Assembly (NCBI GenBank): GCA_037974965.1
Contig: JBBPFI010000008.1
Coordinates: forward strand, 682,001-746,000
DNA length: 64,000 nucleotides
Direction of reading: 5' to 3'
From: Dacryopinax spathularia
Lineage: Eukaryota > Basidiomycota > Dacrymycetes > Dacrymycetales > Dacrymycetaceae
How positions within the stretch are numbered: the first letter of the stretch is position 1; every line of letters begins with the position of its first letter. Position numbers and translations under genes: made by a program. Below are positions 1-11,697 of the stretch, piece by piece. A model generated the notes under the pieces. It was given only the letters and a program-made list of their open reading frames with translations. It had not been told where the DNA came from and searched no databases.

Positions 1-3000
1 CAATGCAATGCTTATGCTGAGCAGTGGCTTCATCCCAGATAGTGAGCTCAGCCTTGCGGAACAGCTCTGCCAACTGGCCATTCTTTGGCACATTGCAGGC
101 GCTGGTCTCATCGAGTTGGATTGGGATCTTGAAGGTTGAGTGTGCGGTTCGTCCACCTGGGAGGAGGAGTGCTGCAATGCCTGAGGAAGCCACACATATC
201 ACCACCTTCTCCTGGGCATGTAAGTGAGCACAGACAGCATGGTAGACATAAGTCTTTCCAGTGCCACCTGGACCCTGCAGCCAAAACATTCCACCTCGCT
301 CAGTGTGCTGGACAATAGCATTGAAGGCAGCTTGCTGTTCCCTGTTCATGCGGGTCGTCATTTCTGCTGCCTTTTCTGCCAACTCCACCCAATCATAGTT
401 GAGCTGCTCTGCAATCAGGCGGTTTGCATGCTGAGCCAGGCATGCATCCCAATCAGCGCGAAAAGCAGGGATTTCACCATTAAACCGCTGGTTGGTCAAG
501 CTGGCACCTTGGCTGCGGAGGAGCTGGTCGATGAGGAAGAGGCCATAGTCCAGGGCATCGTCTTGTGTCATTTCAGGGTTCTGCCGCTGGAGCCGTCAAA
601 GCAGATCATCGCAAAGGCTGTCTTTGAACTCGGTCCATAGTGCGCCAGGTGAAGTTGGGTTGCAGTGCTGCAGCATGGTCACAAACAACAGGCGAAGCTG
701 TGCACCGGTTTGCATGTTGCGTGCCTCTTGCAAGCATCCCATCCACTCGCCATCATCCTCCAGGAGTCCCAGTGCACTGCATGCAGCTTTGAAGGTTGGA
801 TGCACAGTGCCACCCACAGTGCGCAGATCCTTGAAAGAGGTTGGGCCTGGCACGTGGGCAAGGAGAGTGCGCAGGTAAAAGCGCTCACCAGCAGTGGGCT
901 GGACAAAGTACATCCATCCAATGGCATACTGAGACCGGCGGAAGTCCCAGCATCGAGCAGTCTTCTTCCACACATAGTAGGCTGGGAACTCCTGATATGT
1001 GTGTATGTGCTGTGCAGGCTCCAGGGAGGCATTCATTGCAAAAAACTCAGTGAGTTTGGTGCATGTGCTGGAAGCACGGTCAACCACTGCATCAAGGTCT
1101 TCTTCCTCCCGAAAATAGATTTGTTGCTCATCAGGAAGGTGGACTGGCAGCCGATAGACAGAGGGCTTCTCCTCATGCATGCGGAAGCGGAAGAGACGCC
1201 ACACTGCCTCCACAGGGCCCACATACCGTGCATCCAGGTAGTTCTTGACCTCATCGGTGACCTCCAGGGTGATGCGGTCCTGGCCCTTGTAGACATACTT
1301 GTGGATATACTTCACAGCACCCACAGTGAAGCAGAACTCAGCATTGCAGTGAGCCTGAATGCGTCTCAGAAGGTTCCTTCATGCCACATCAGTCTGAGCA
1401 CTTGTTCAGAATGGAAGACGCACTTTGGATATGGCACCACCCATCTGTTGTCCAGCACAATCCCTCCTTTTTCAACAAAACGACCATTATTTGGCCGCCG
1501 CAGCTGCACATAGGAATCGGTATCCATGCGTGCTTCTTCAGAGAATGCCTTGGGAAACCCTTTGCTACATTTCCCCTCTTTCATGCATGGAGCATTGGGT
1601 TTGGCAGTGCCGCAAGGACCATGCATCATGTGTGAGGTCACCAACTCAAACAGCTCTGGTTCCTCCTCTCTGGACGGAATCTCAGCAGAGATGTGCAAAT
1701 CGACCTCTTGCGGTGTGCGCAACTTCGAAGACTGGTCCAGGAATATCAGAAGGTGCATGTGTGGCAGACCTCGCTTCTGATACTCGATTGTATAAACCCG
1801 CACCACTGCCTTGCCAAAGATGTTACCCTTGTAGATCAGGTCCAGGACCTCTGCACGCTTCAGGTTGAAGACATGTGCCACAATATCAGGTCGATCGAAA
1901 GCAGTCTGGCCTGGGAGGAGGTTGTCCACGATTTCAGGCCACTTGGGGTTGGCAGTGAGGGTGAGGAAGATATCGGGTCGGCCAGCCCAGCGAACTATTG
2001 CCATCGAGTCCTGATACAGCTGGTTCATATACCGCCCGCTTGCAGTGAAAGAGGCTGGCAGGATCACCCGTTTGCCCAGCTCAGAAAGCTGTGGGTTGTT
2101 GTCATCTGCTGATCTTGCATCCATGAGGCCATTATACAGGTCAGCACGCAGCGTTTTCTGGTTGTGCTTGATCCACTCCAGCCGATCCTGCTCAACGCAG
2201 GCCCAGGCATCAACAACAAACTGCTGGCAAAGGCGCCCACAGCGGAACAGATGCTGTGCCCACTGAGCCAGACGATAATGCAGGCGATACCGGTAGTACT
2301 CCATTTCGGTGACATTCCTGGTACGGCGGGGGCCAGGGCCAGGGTCGTCATCTTCTCCAAGGTCATCGGCCTCCTCAGGTTCCTCCAGCTCCCGGTCTAC
2401 CACCTCGCCCACCTTTGGGATCGCCCAATGCCATCCATGCTCCCCATTTGGGAAAGGGATCACATAGTGCAATGGCATATAAGCTGGGTTACCGGTGCTC
2501 ATGATCTTGAGGTGGCCATCGGTACGGTTCTGCAGGAGGACATCCCTGCACTTGGTGTTCTCATCATTTGGGATGACGACTGCCACTTCTTCCACCGTAG
2601 GAAGGTTATAGCGGCACTGGTCCTGGCGGGGGTCAAAATGCAGTGCGACTGTAACCGGTGTATCTGCTGAGCGTCCAGCATGTTGATTGGCGGCCTCCTG
2701 TTCCTTCAACCGCTCAAAGGCATGCTTGAAGATGTGTGCATATGCATGGCTTTCCTGCAGTATCTCACCAAGTTCCCACAACACCTGCGGCTTCAGGTTT
2801 GTATTCCGCCTTTCACGCTCTAGCTTGGCCAGTTGTGGATCGAGGAAGTAAAGTTGATTGTAGGAGGGAGGCTCGCCATTGGCAGGTTGTGCAGCACCGT
2901 AGCAATGATAGAGGGCACCATGGATGCGGTATGGGTAGACCCCTCCACCATCCAGGAGGCTGCGGTCCTGCTGTGCCCCCAGTGAAACAAAGGAGAAGGC

Positions 3001-4008
3001 ATGGTTGAACTGCTGGATGTTCTCCCGGAAGTGTTTGGCATTTTCGTCGTCTGAGCGCATGAGATGAGCCAAGTCTTGTGGGACATCCCCGAAACGTGGC
3101 AGCTGGATGCTACCTTGACCACAGCATTTCATGAACAGAGGTGCAGCTTTGGTGGATTTTTCTTTCCGCTCCTTGATGAAGTGTAATGCACCGCAAGAAC
3201 GGCATTGAGAGTCCATCGATCCGAGCGATATTACTTTGTCACGATTGCGTGCTGCCTGCGCTGCATAACGGCGTACTTCATCTGGGTTCCATTTGCGTGG
3301 TTGTTGTGAGGCGCACAATGCCTCCTCTGCTTCTTCCTCCCGTTGCTGGACCTGTTGGGGATCATTCACCACTTCTTCATCCAGCATGGGGTCATGAGCC
3401 TGCCCATCATGCACACACAGAGTGGCCATGGCATCAAGGCCCAGCTCCTGTCGAAGTTGTACCGCTTGCCGCTCCATGCGATCTTGTGTCCTTTGGCCAA
3501 GACGATCAGAATATGGCACCGGTGGCATTAATGGTGCAGGAGGTCTGCCTTGCTGAGCAGCTCTTTCTTGCTGTGCAGCCCGATCCTGCTGCTGCTGTGC
3601 AAGCCTTTGAGCAACACGCTCTGCATGTGATATAGGCTGTGCAGCTGAGCGCTGCCGTGATGCAGCCGCAGCCCGTTCTGTACATTCTTGCTGCTGTTGT
3701 GCTGCTCTCTGTGCAACACGCTCAGCATGTGACAGGGGCTGCACAATTGGCCGATTCCCCAACAGTGCTGCTGCACGGGCCTGCAAGTCCTCATAACGCT
3801 GCTGGCTGGTGAGGGGAGGAGCTCCAGCAGGAGGTGCCTGTGAGCATGGCTGCTGGGGAACGAAAACTGGCTGCGGAATTGGAGTGCGGTCTTCTGTGAC
3901 ACGGGTGCGCTGCTCGCTCGGTGAAGTCAACTGCTGTTCACGACGCAGACGTTCCTCGCTACGCTGTGATGATCGTGGTGTCACTGGGTCAGGCCTAAAA
4001 GCATCCAT
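1..4008 (-). CDS. Helitron Rep-helicase (one in-frame stop, partial)
   Basis: This is the Rep/helicase protein of a Helitron, which nicks and unwinds DNA for rolling-circle transposition. The ATG is at 4008. The first ~260 residues are Q/A/R-rich low complexity. The Rep domain contains the HUH motif (GLPHMHLLIFL, near 1,740) and the two-tyrosine region (KYIHKYVYKG, near 1,290). The helicase part has Walker A GPGGTGKT (near 260) and Walker B WDEA (near 30). The Rep reading frame shifts near 1,370. A 47-nt intron at 1423-1377 (GTGCGT...GAAG, with a CTGAT branch-like site) restores it exactly, giving exons 4008-1424 and 1376-1. The downstream frame is open to the window edge except for a single TGA at 598-596, which would be CGA (Arg) before a C-to-T change. 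The element is therefore recent but probably inactivated. The C-terminus is off the window. Confidence 0.85.
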
Positions 4009-4018
4009 AATGGTTTAG

Positions 4019-4669
4019 TCAATATCCCTTTGCAAAGAAAAGCACATGATACTCACATAATGAGCACCTAAGCTGCTTCAATTTGCTTGCACAAAACAGG
4101 ATGGCAACGCAATCCTATGCACTTTCAGTATGTCAGCAAACAAAATACACAATAAACGTACCACAGGATTGCAGGGAAGATCTGCTTTTGGACCCGCAAG
4201 GAAAAAACGTGGCCAAGTTGTCCCAAAAAAAAAGTCGCGCTAGGGATGGCCTATTACATCAGAATTAGCTTCAAAACATCAAAAAACCACCCTCCTAACA
4301 TACTTAAAAATGTGTGCAAAAGTGCAATTTCACAAAAAAAATGACAGGGGGGACTTAGAAAAAATAACCCTACCCTAGGTGGTGGTTAGGGTTCAAGTTG
4401 CAAAGACCGGACCCTTCACCTGGTCGTGCGCAAACAGCATCCCCAGTGGCTGTGCACCACGTGGCCCCAAAACATGACGGGGCCACGCACGACTTTTGCA
4501 CCGCCTTGACCCGGTTTGCCTTAACTTATAGATTGTTCTTTGGGGTTCTGTTTCCCAACACGTGGCAGTGTACCCGCGGGACCCAGACTTCATTCCCGGC
4601 CCTCAGCTCTTCCCACCCACAGTGATGACACATGGACCCACCGCACGAAGAAGCATACCACTACTCCAT
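4019..4669. other. Non-coding, between Helitron start and E1
   Basis: This stretch holds AT-rich sequence upstream of the Helitron ORF, with A-runs at 4,220-4,350 and CCTACCCTAGG near 4,370. I see no gene in it. It should contain the Helitron promoter and its 5' terminus, plus a remnant of the host site into which E1 inserted. The last five bases (4665-4669, TCCAT) are the left target-site duplication of E1. Confidence 0.5.
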
Positions 4670-4698
4670 GTATGAGGTTACATATGGGACAAAACCCT
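4670..4698 (+). repeat. E1 left terminal inverted repeat
   Basis: Begins GTATGAGGTTACATATGGGA and ends CAAAACCCT. It matches the reverse complement of 16960-16988 at 25 of 28 positions from TATGAGG onward. The element edge is placed at the G, because the bases outside it no longer match and because the adjacent TCCAT resembles TCCGT beyond the other end. Confidence 0.8.
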
Positions 4699-4750
4699 AC
4701 ACGTGCTAGGCCAGCAAGCGGGATCATCGGCTGTTTACAGCCGGTGATCC

Positions 4751-4945
4751 CCATTCACCGTTCACTCTCTCTTCACTCTCCTTTCACCCTGTGCTCACCC
4801 TCTGTTCAACTTGTTAGCTATGTAAACCGCTCACCCTGTCTGCACAACTTCGCAATGAAATCTCGCCATTCACCCTAGGATCACCGTCTCCTCACCCTTG
4901 CTTCACAACACAATCACCCTTGGTTCATCCTATGCTCACTTGCCC
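4751..4945 (+). repeat. E1 left subterminal TTCACC array
   Basis: About 15 degenerate copies of a TTCACCCT/CTCACCCT-like octamer, spaced irregularly by 8-20 bp. The same motif occurs in reverse orientation inside the other end of E1 (16,795-16,940). Subterminal repeats of this kind are typical transposase or integrase binding regions; that function here is inference. Confidence 0.7.
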
Positions 4946-5351
4946 TGCCTTGCTGCCCCCCTCGATGATCCATACATCTTGGCCAACGTTGGGGCTCCCG
5001 GGAAACCCGGGAGCTCCAGGTACACCTCGAATCCGTGCGCTTTCCTCTGGGGTCCCTTGCAGACCGGCTTCTCTAACCGACTCCGTTGATTTAGTTGCCG
5101 TTCCCCAACTATGGTAATTGCATCCCACCCTGAGCGACCATCAATCCAGATTACGGCCCGTATCTTTCCGCTGGAGAAAAGATGGCCACCCCGTGACTTC
5201 ACATTCACTTTGTTTACGCGTCCCAAGTCTGTTTACCTGGACGTTCACGGTCTACCTCTGCAACAGCCTCGCATCCCTCCTTCCTTTCCGTTTGCCTCTC
5301 TGAGCGACCACGAGCTCCTTTGTCCTACGCTCCACCACACACGCTTCCGTT

Positions 5352-8166
5352 CTACCCCAGCTCCAGCATGGCCTCGCCCCCTCGAGCTCCTCTAAGGATA
5401 CCTGCTTTACCAGGCCTCCTCCCATCCAACCCGCTTTCGCCCCCGCCCGTGCCCTCGCCCAGATTCCCGGTATCCCTATTGCAACTACGACCTTTCTTCA
5501 GCGCCTCGATGGCCAAGAAGGTGCAACTGCGAACAGCGACCGACTCTCTGCATCCGCTCATCATCCTCCGGCACGTACATATGGACAAGCTCGTAGTAGG
5601 AGGGGCCCACAACCATTGGGTGGAGGAGGGAGAATGGCGGCCCGCAATCAGCGCGGTTTTGGCGAGAACGTGGACAAGAAGAGGGCATATAGAAGTATTG
5701 GGCATCCCAAGGTTCCTGGGGATCCTGAGATCCCCGAGGTTCCTGAGCGTCACATAGAAGGTCAGGGGGATGCTGCACCGGCGCCTGCGGGCAGGAACAG
5801 TACAAGAGCCCATGTATACATCATGATCCTGCCCTGTCCGGAGAGCCAGTCTCGGTGCCTGCAGAGGTTCACCTGCTCTCCCCTTCAACGTCATCGACGC
5901 AATTGCCCTCTCCGTCGGCGCTTGTGCGAGTGATACTCGCAGGAGATACAGCACAGCATCAGCCAACTCCCTCGCCTCTTCCCGCGCAAGCAGTTCATGC
6001 AGATAGATTCGCCATAACCGAACCACAGGCTGCTAGTCGATCGACATCTCCTCAGGTTCCATCGCCACCGCAATTCCCCACCATTCCCGGGCCAACTGGG
6101 CATCCTTGACACCCCGGGGCGCCCGCGGACCCCTTCACCCTCTCCTCTTTGGTCTCCACCTGCACATTCTCCCCCGTCCCCAACCTTCCCCCAGAATCAT
6201 CGTGTACGAGCGCGTTGTCATTCACCCATTCAGTCATACGTGATACTGAGCGATGATGACTACCCCACAGCTTCAAATGTTGGGCTGTTTACAGCGGATC
6301 CTGACTCTGAGGATGATGAGGCGGAGCCCAACTCCCCAGGTGTGCATGCTTGCTCAGAGAGTCAGGTCTGGATTGCTAACCTCCTCCAGTTTGGCGCCCT
6401 CTTGAGCTGGAGTCCGCATTCTCCTCCGCCAAGTCATCCTGCTGGTCCAGGGAAGCCCTGGATTACCTGGACGCTCCTCCTGAAGACTGTACCCGGCCTT
6501 TCGAGGTCTACACCTACCCCGGGCAACCGACCTCTTGCACACAGACCGCTATTGAAGCGCTTGCGGGGCAGATAGCTTCGGAGCTTTGGGGGCTACTGGC
6601 AAGCGCCTTCCCTAGCCCCCGTTCTCACTTGCCTACGCCTACCGAGGAGGCCAAGCGTGGTCTGACGCATTACTGCGCTGCCCTGAGCCCCTCGCATTCC
6701 AAGGTTGAGATGTGAGCCCGTAAACGTTGCGGACTACAGCTCGCTAACTATTAATCAGCTTTGCTCGACCGGTCGTTCCTGGAGGCATACGACACCTAGT
6801 TACAATGGGCGTCGGGCCCAGTCGAGTGACCTTTCAAAGGGCGATGGAAAGGTATCTCGCCATCAAAAAAGAGTCGTTCACTACGACTGTTGATGACTAC
6901 GTGGGACTCCTCCCAGTTCAAGGCTACCACTATACCGAAGAATTATTCTGGACGGGGATCTGGGTCTTATGGCTGATTTGGATCCGCCATTGCAATACGG
7001 CACCCTTCAATATTTCCCCTTTTCTTTTCCTGGTTGCTGCCTCGGATGACTTCCACGCTGCCATGCAGCTTTGCGAGAAGGTTGCCTTTATCCGAGCGTT
7101 TTCGCCGAAGGCCGCTGACTGGCTTACTTCATGGGAACGGCTCGTGAAGTACCATGTCATCGACCCGTCTTCCACACAGCAGGCCTCCATTGCAGTGGGC
7201 AAGTATAGAATGGTAGACTTCGTCTATCGCCTTGCAGCAATCGATGTAGTACGTTGTGTTTCCCGGGTTGATTGTGGTTCGCTCGCTGATCCTCTGAAGG
7301 ACTTCCCAGAGGATATCGCCAGCTGGAAGATGACACGAATCGAACACCGACACATTCAAGATCGACTGCCCAACCACCTTCTGTTCGGACATGCAGAAGT
7401 CACCGCAACTGTTTCCCAGATAGTGGCTTTCAAGGCTGGTCTCCATCATTTTCGTCGGCTGAGGAATGTGAGCAGTCAAGCCCTTTGGAATTGCTGAATT
7501 ATTATTAACAGAAGTACAGTACTTCGTACATCGCGCATTCTCCGACTTCCCCACTCTTCTTGCTGTCTTGTATCACGATATCTCTTTGGATCCCGACACT
7601 TACCTCATAAATCGAGTGCGCTGGCAGCGGGCGGGGCCTCATGTGCCCTGGGACGTCTGGATCGCATTGAAGGAGGCATTGACTCGTTTTATTAGGCGCC
7701 TGGGCCTCCCGGGACTCATGTCGTCACCGGGTTCCGAGGGACTCCGGGCGGCCTATGCCACCCTGGGCTCCGAGGGAAACTTGCCGGCTGTAGAGTCGGC
7801 CCACATGCAGCAGCCAAACATCCGAAGGCTGCTGCTAGACCTGGCGGTACTTGGAGTGGAGCGGCCTCCATCCTCCCTGTGCTTCCGCGTACGTCGTTCC
7901 GTTTCATGCTTCTCGAAAGGCTTGGCATTGCTGATATCGGCGTGCAGATCGAGTTTCTGCCAAACATGGTCGAGATTCCCGGTTCGCCTGGTTGTTGCCT
8001 CAGTTCCAAGATGCTACTCACCGCTAGAGTCTGCTTTTCTTTGTTGTGCGTTGACTACGGGTCCCAACTGCACTCTTTGGCTATTGCTGATGATGAAGGC
8101 AAAGAATTCGATCGCGTGTTTCTAGCCACTTTGCTGACTTCTGGCAAGAGCTTCAACACTGTGTAG
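5352..8166 (+). CDS. HECT-like E3 ligase of E1, multi-exon
   Basis: A protein related to the E2 gene at 33.4-37.1 kb, with ubiquitin-ligase-like HECT features. An N-terminal segment (5.6-5.85 kb) has the shared pattern GG..AARNQRG...PAGRNSTR...ILPCP. A middle segment (6.5-6.71 kb) ends in the same intron position as the E2 gene. The N-lobe-like exon (6,805-7,497) contains VGPSRVTFQRAMERYL and FNISPFLFLVAAS. The C-lobe-like exon (about 8,010-8,166) contains ARVCFSLLCV, where the Cys-Phe pair aligns with RACFTQI of E2 and sits where HECT enzymes carry the catalytic cysteine. Several copies of the 9-bp repeat lie inside coding exons (for example 5701-5748). The start and the exons between 5.9 and 6.5 kb are not resolved, and frameshift damage cannot be excluded. 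Confidence 0.55.
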
Positions 8167-8251
8167 ATATTTTGCTGTCTCAGGGTACCTTATTGCTTAT
8201 GATTATATTGGTTTGCGTGTTGGTCCATCACTTCATTGTCCCTGTCTGTGA

Positions 8252-8860
8252 TTGGCACTGCCCACAACAATGAAAGTCCATGTGCGGCCAGACGCTCGAG
8301 ATCATACATATGTCAAAGACGGCATCTCAGCCCATGGGCCCCATGCAGATCCAGACGATCTGGGCCATACAGTTTCCAGACGTGCATATCAGTCCATGGA
8401 CAGCAGAATCATCGAAGACATGCAAATTCCTCATATTGTGCTTGCAGATACTCGCAACTCTCCCTGTAATCCCGCACCTCACACCCATATGTTGATCGAC
8501 GAAGGCGGAAGGGGTTCACTGGCGCTGCCCTCCAACGACTCCCCACCTTCATATAATGCCTGCAGCACAACCGGCACGGACATCAACACACCCAATGTCC
8601 TACCCATTCCACAGACTATCTTCCAGAGCAAGGCCGCTCCGGACCCCGTGCTTCCTGGGAATCCTGGGAATCCCTGCCAACCCGGGTTGACTGGGGGAGC
8701 GGATACCAAGCAACCCTCCTCTACTTGCACCAAGAAGCAAGTCCTTGTCAACCCTGACAAGCAAATGGACCTTGGTGACGTGCCCTGGCTTTATCAGGCG
8801 AGCACCGGCCAACAGCAGCAAGGGAGGGACACTAACTTAGTTCCCATGGATGGTAGTTGA
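8252..8860 (+). CDS. Unknown E1 ORF, 202 aa
   Basis: An uninterrupted ORF just downstream of the HECT-like gene and on the same strand. I recognise no domain. The N-terminal ~90 residues are His/Asp-rich. The middle contains a copy of the dispersed 9-bp repeat (LPGNPGNPCQPG, 8651-8695), and the C-terminus is Gln-rich. It could be a separate gene or an accident of a GC-rich region. Its support is its length, its ATG and its position in a gap otherwise without genes. Confidence 0.3.
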   Translation: MALPTTMKVHVRPDARDHTYVKDGISAHGPHADPDDLGHTVSRRAYQSMDSRIIEDMQIPHIVLADTRNSPCNPAPHTHMLIDEGGRGSLALPSNDSPPSYNACSTTGTDINTPNVLPIPQTIFQSKAAPDPVLPGNPGNPCQPGLTGGADTKQPSSTCTKKQVLVNPDKQMDLGDVPWLYQASTGQQQQGRDTNLVPMDGS

Positions 8861-8869
8861 CTTCTAACG

Positions 8870-9239
8870 GCGCCATGTATATGTACCAAGTGGAATTCAT
8901 GCTAGTTACTCATACACAATACGAGGGGCGTGTGCGCAACTAGGGCTGAGTAGGACAAGTACTGTACAGTAAGAGACGTCGGCAATAGACGCTGTGATTG
9001 CAAGAAGACGTGAACACAAGAGGAAAGGAGTGGGTTTTGCAGAGGGGATGACGTATGAAAAAGGGAAACCATGAGAGACCTGGAATAACGGGAATAACGG
9101 GAACAACGGGAACAACGGGAATGATGGGATACCCAGGAAAAGCAGGTGGGTTAGGAAGAGCAGCCAGTCGCCTACAAGGGGAGACGCCGTTAGGATTGTT
9201 AATGGGACTTTATTTGTTGTAATCATTCTGCGTGCAATA
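8870..9239. other. Non-coding, with a 9-bp minisatellite at 9082-9140
   Basis: I see no gene here. At 9082-9140 there is a run of about five GGAATAACG/GGAACAACG units, also 9 bp in period. It may be a diverged member of the dispersed E1 repeat family. Confidence 0.5.
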
Positions 9240-11188
9240 TCAGTATGGCTCCTCGACTGCTGCACCGTGTCTGCTCACCACGTCCCCCTCCTCCCTCTCG
9301 TGAGCATTGTCTTCCTGCATTCGGATCATGCGACCCGCATTTTCCAGCATAGTGGTCGCTACCGAACGCAGAGTGGAGTCGAATATCTTCTCATTGGCAA
9401 AGACCTTGAGAGCAAAGGAGATCTTGGCGTCTACCGTCACGTTATGTTGCTTGAGCACACCGATCGCGTCCTTCAACACCTCCTCGATGTCCCTGTCAGG
9501 ATCGCCGTTTGGATCCTCTGGCAGCTCACGTTCCTACACGAAGTGTGAGCTCGTCGACATGTGACAGCAAGAGACACTCACCTTTCCCTTGTTCCTACCA
9601 CTCAAGAGCTTCGCCGTTTGTTCCATCTTCTTGGCAGCATCCGCCATCGTCTGTGCCATCTCCACGAAACCCTGTCCTTCCTGTCTGACATGGCGAGGGA
9701 ATATGTGGTTGTCCTTGAACAAGGTATCTGCAAAGTCTAGCTTGATTTGGTACAGCAGACCTGGACGAGAGAGGTGGTCTATAGCTTCCTTCAGTAAGTC
9801 GAGGGGATGCTTGCTTCTCGTAATCTTCTTTGGGCGAAACATCGCATCAGGATCCAGCTGTTGAAGGCCAATCAGCGCGATAGACCAGCATACAACGAGG
9901 AGATGGACTTACCTCGTCCTCAGAGCCATCGATATTGTTGCGATCCCGCTTGCCATTTCCCTATATGCGCTGTCAACAGCATACCCAACCTTGTCCGTGG
10001 CCTCAGTACGTACATTGTGAGTGTCGTGTTTCCCTCCCCCGTTCTGGTTCTTACCACTCCCAGACGTCCCGCGGTTCTGAGCCGCGGTGGTAGGCTGAGG
10101 TGGCACCGGGGGACGACGACGAGGGGGGCTAGGGGTTGCTTGGGGATTTGGGTTGCTGTTTTGAGTTGTGGGAGCGATGGGATTCCCGGGACGCTTGGGA
10201 TTCCCAGGACGCCCGGGAGGCGCAGAAGTACCAGCTCCACCCCCACGAGGGGGATGGCGTGATGATCCCCCCCCTCCTCCTCCACCTCCCCCTCCGTGGG
10301 AGCTGCTCCCATGACCTTTCGGCATGTCCTTGCTCTTCGTTTGCTTCTTCTCCTCGCGTTTCTTCTGAGCCGCCTGCTCCTCTCGTTTCTTCTGAGCTGC
10401 CTTCTCCTCTTGTTGCTTCTGAGCGGCTCTCATCCGACGATCGAGTTCAGCAGAGAGCTTGGCGGCCTCCTGCGTGCTGTGTTTCCCTTTGCAAATGTCC
10501 ATGCGTGCGACCTTGACAGGCGGCTCTTGAAGGAGATCTCCGAGATCATATTGAGGACCTTTGCCTCGAGGGTAGCGATGCATGCCGGTGACAACTAGGC
10601 CGATACCCGCCTTACGGTGCGCTTGGACAGATTCGGCAGACTCTGCAAGGGGAATCAGTAAGTATATGCGCTCTGACAGTAGGTTAGCGGGTACGAGACT
10701 CACCCCAATGTCCGCATTTGCACTTGGGGTCGTCGATAAAGTAACAGCCTGAGAGGTTGTGAGTCTGAGAGTGGGTTGAATGTGCCTGGCAAGTACGTAC
10801 CATAGTAGGTGCGTCCCATCCTCGTGAAGATCTCCTCGGCGATGCGGATATGCTTACACACCTCCTTCTGGTAGCCTTGTGCCTTGGTGAGGAAAAATTC
10901 GCCCTGCAAACGATAGACGGTGAGCATGCCATCGTCAGGGAGCTCCTCGTCCGAAGGGTCGTCGTCTTTGCTCTCCGCGGGCGGCTCTGGGTCCTCGGGA
11001 TCGTCGTACTCCTCTTGGCTCCCCTGCTCCTGGGAGTCCCCCTGGGCCCGGGAGGAACCTTGCCCCTGTGAAGTCGCGGGAGTAACCAGAGGCTCGTCTT
11101 CTGGCTCGGTATCAAGCATTATAGGAGAGGGTGAGCATTCTTGACGGCGACAGGACGTGCGTGGCATGATGTATGCGTTCATGTTCAA
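9240..11188 (-). CDS. Unknown E1 protein with acidic, Gly-rich and coiled regions
   Basis: A multi-exon gene read from 11188 to 9240. The N-terminal exon is acidic (E/D/P-rich). A 50-nt-class intron near 10,750-10,800 joins GRTYY to a short Cys/His exon (CKCGHWG), and another near 10,650-10,710 joins that to ESAESVQAHRKAG. Next come a charged coiled-coil (repeated KKREEQAAQ) and a Gly-run linker containing one 9-bp-repeat copy (PGRPGNPKRPGNP, 10180-10220). The C-terminus holds two related ~60-residue segments, LLKEAIDHL...FADTLFKDNHIF and VLKDAIGVL...FALKVFANEKIF, apparently an internal duplication. The Cys/His cluster resembles a small zinc-binding or GRF-like patch. I recognise no overall family. 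Confidence 0.5.
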
Positions 11189-11697
11189 TGTGTTCAGGTC
11201 AGCGAGGTGCGATATATGCGTGCTTCTGCAATGTCTTCAAGTATGCGAGGTGGTGGATGGTCGAGTTGAAGAAGAATCTTGAGTTAGGAGTGTGGTGTTA
11301 TCAATGTGTTCGAGTTGAGGACAATCTGGACTGGCGACAAGGTGGTGGAAAGAAGGAGAGAGATGAGTTGCGGGGCATGGGGGTTGAGTGCCGTTTATGT
11401 ATGTGGTTTGCTTGCTCGCGCGGAGTCTTCGGACACTGTTAGCTATGACTACACTCGCAAGTCGCCACAATGACTCACCTTGTTCTTGGTTAACCGTGCT
11501 TGTGTCTGCGCCTGTGACTCGAGAGAGCAAGATGAGTCGTAACCGCGTGAGTTGCTTGCCCGCTCTCTGTGCGACCGACAAATCTGTTGGCAAGGGATAC
11601 AGCAAGGGGAAGCCCGGGATTCCTGGATTCCCCAGCTCGGCGAGGACGTGAATGGAACAGTCTGTATTGAAGTGACTACGATACAACGCGAGTATGA
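11189..11697. other. Non-coding spacer between two minus-strand E1 genes
   Basis: This lies between the stop of the E1 gene at 11698 and the start of the gene at 11188. It probably holds the promoter of the latter. One 9-bp-repeat copy is at 11610-11637. The ORFs across it look like chance. Confidence 0.4.

Larger units (their letters stand above)
1..4669 (-). mobile_element. Helitron, minus strand, open at left edge
   Basis: A rolling-circle transposon read leftwards. It is recognised from one long protein with a HUH/Y2 Rep domain followed by a PIF1-type helicase (described in the CDS entry). The 3' end, where a CTRR and hairpin would lie, is outside the window. The 5' end should lie between 4,019 and 4,669, because transposon E1 starts at 4,670, but I could not identify a convincing 5'-TC terminus. 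The right limit given is therefore only an upper bound. Confidence 0.85.

Noticed and set aside
8479-8760. Collagen-like minus-strand ORF (PGxPGxPG)
   Set aside because: The pattern is the dispersed 9-bp repeat read in an arbitrary frame. Similar words appear on both strands wherever the repeat lies.
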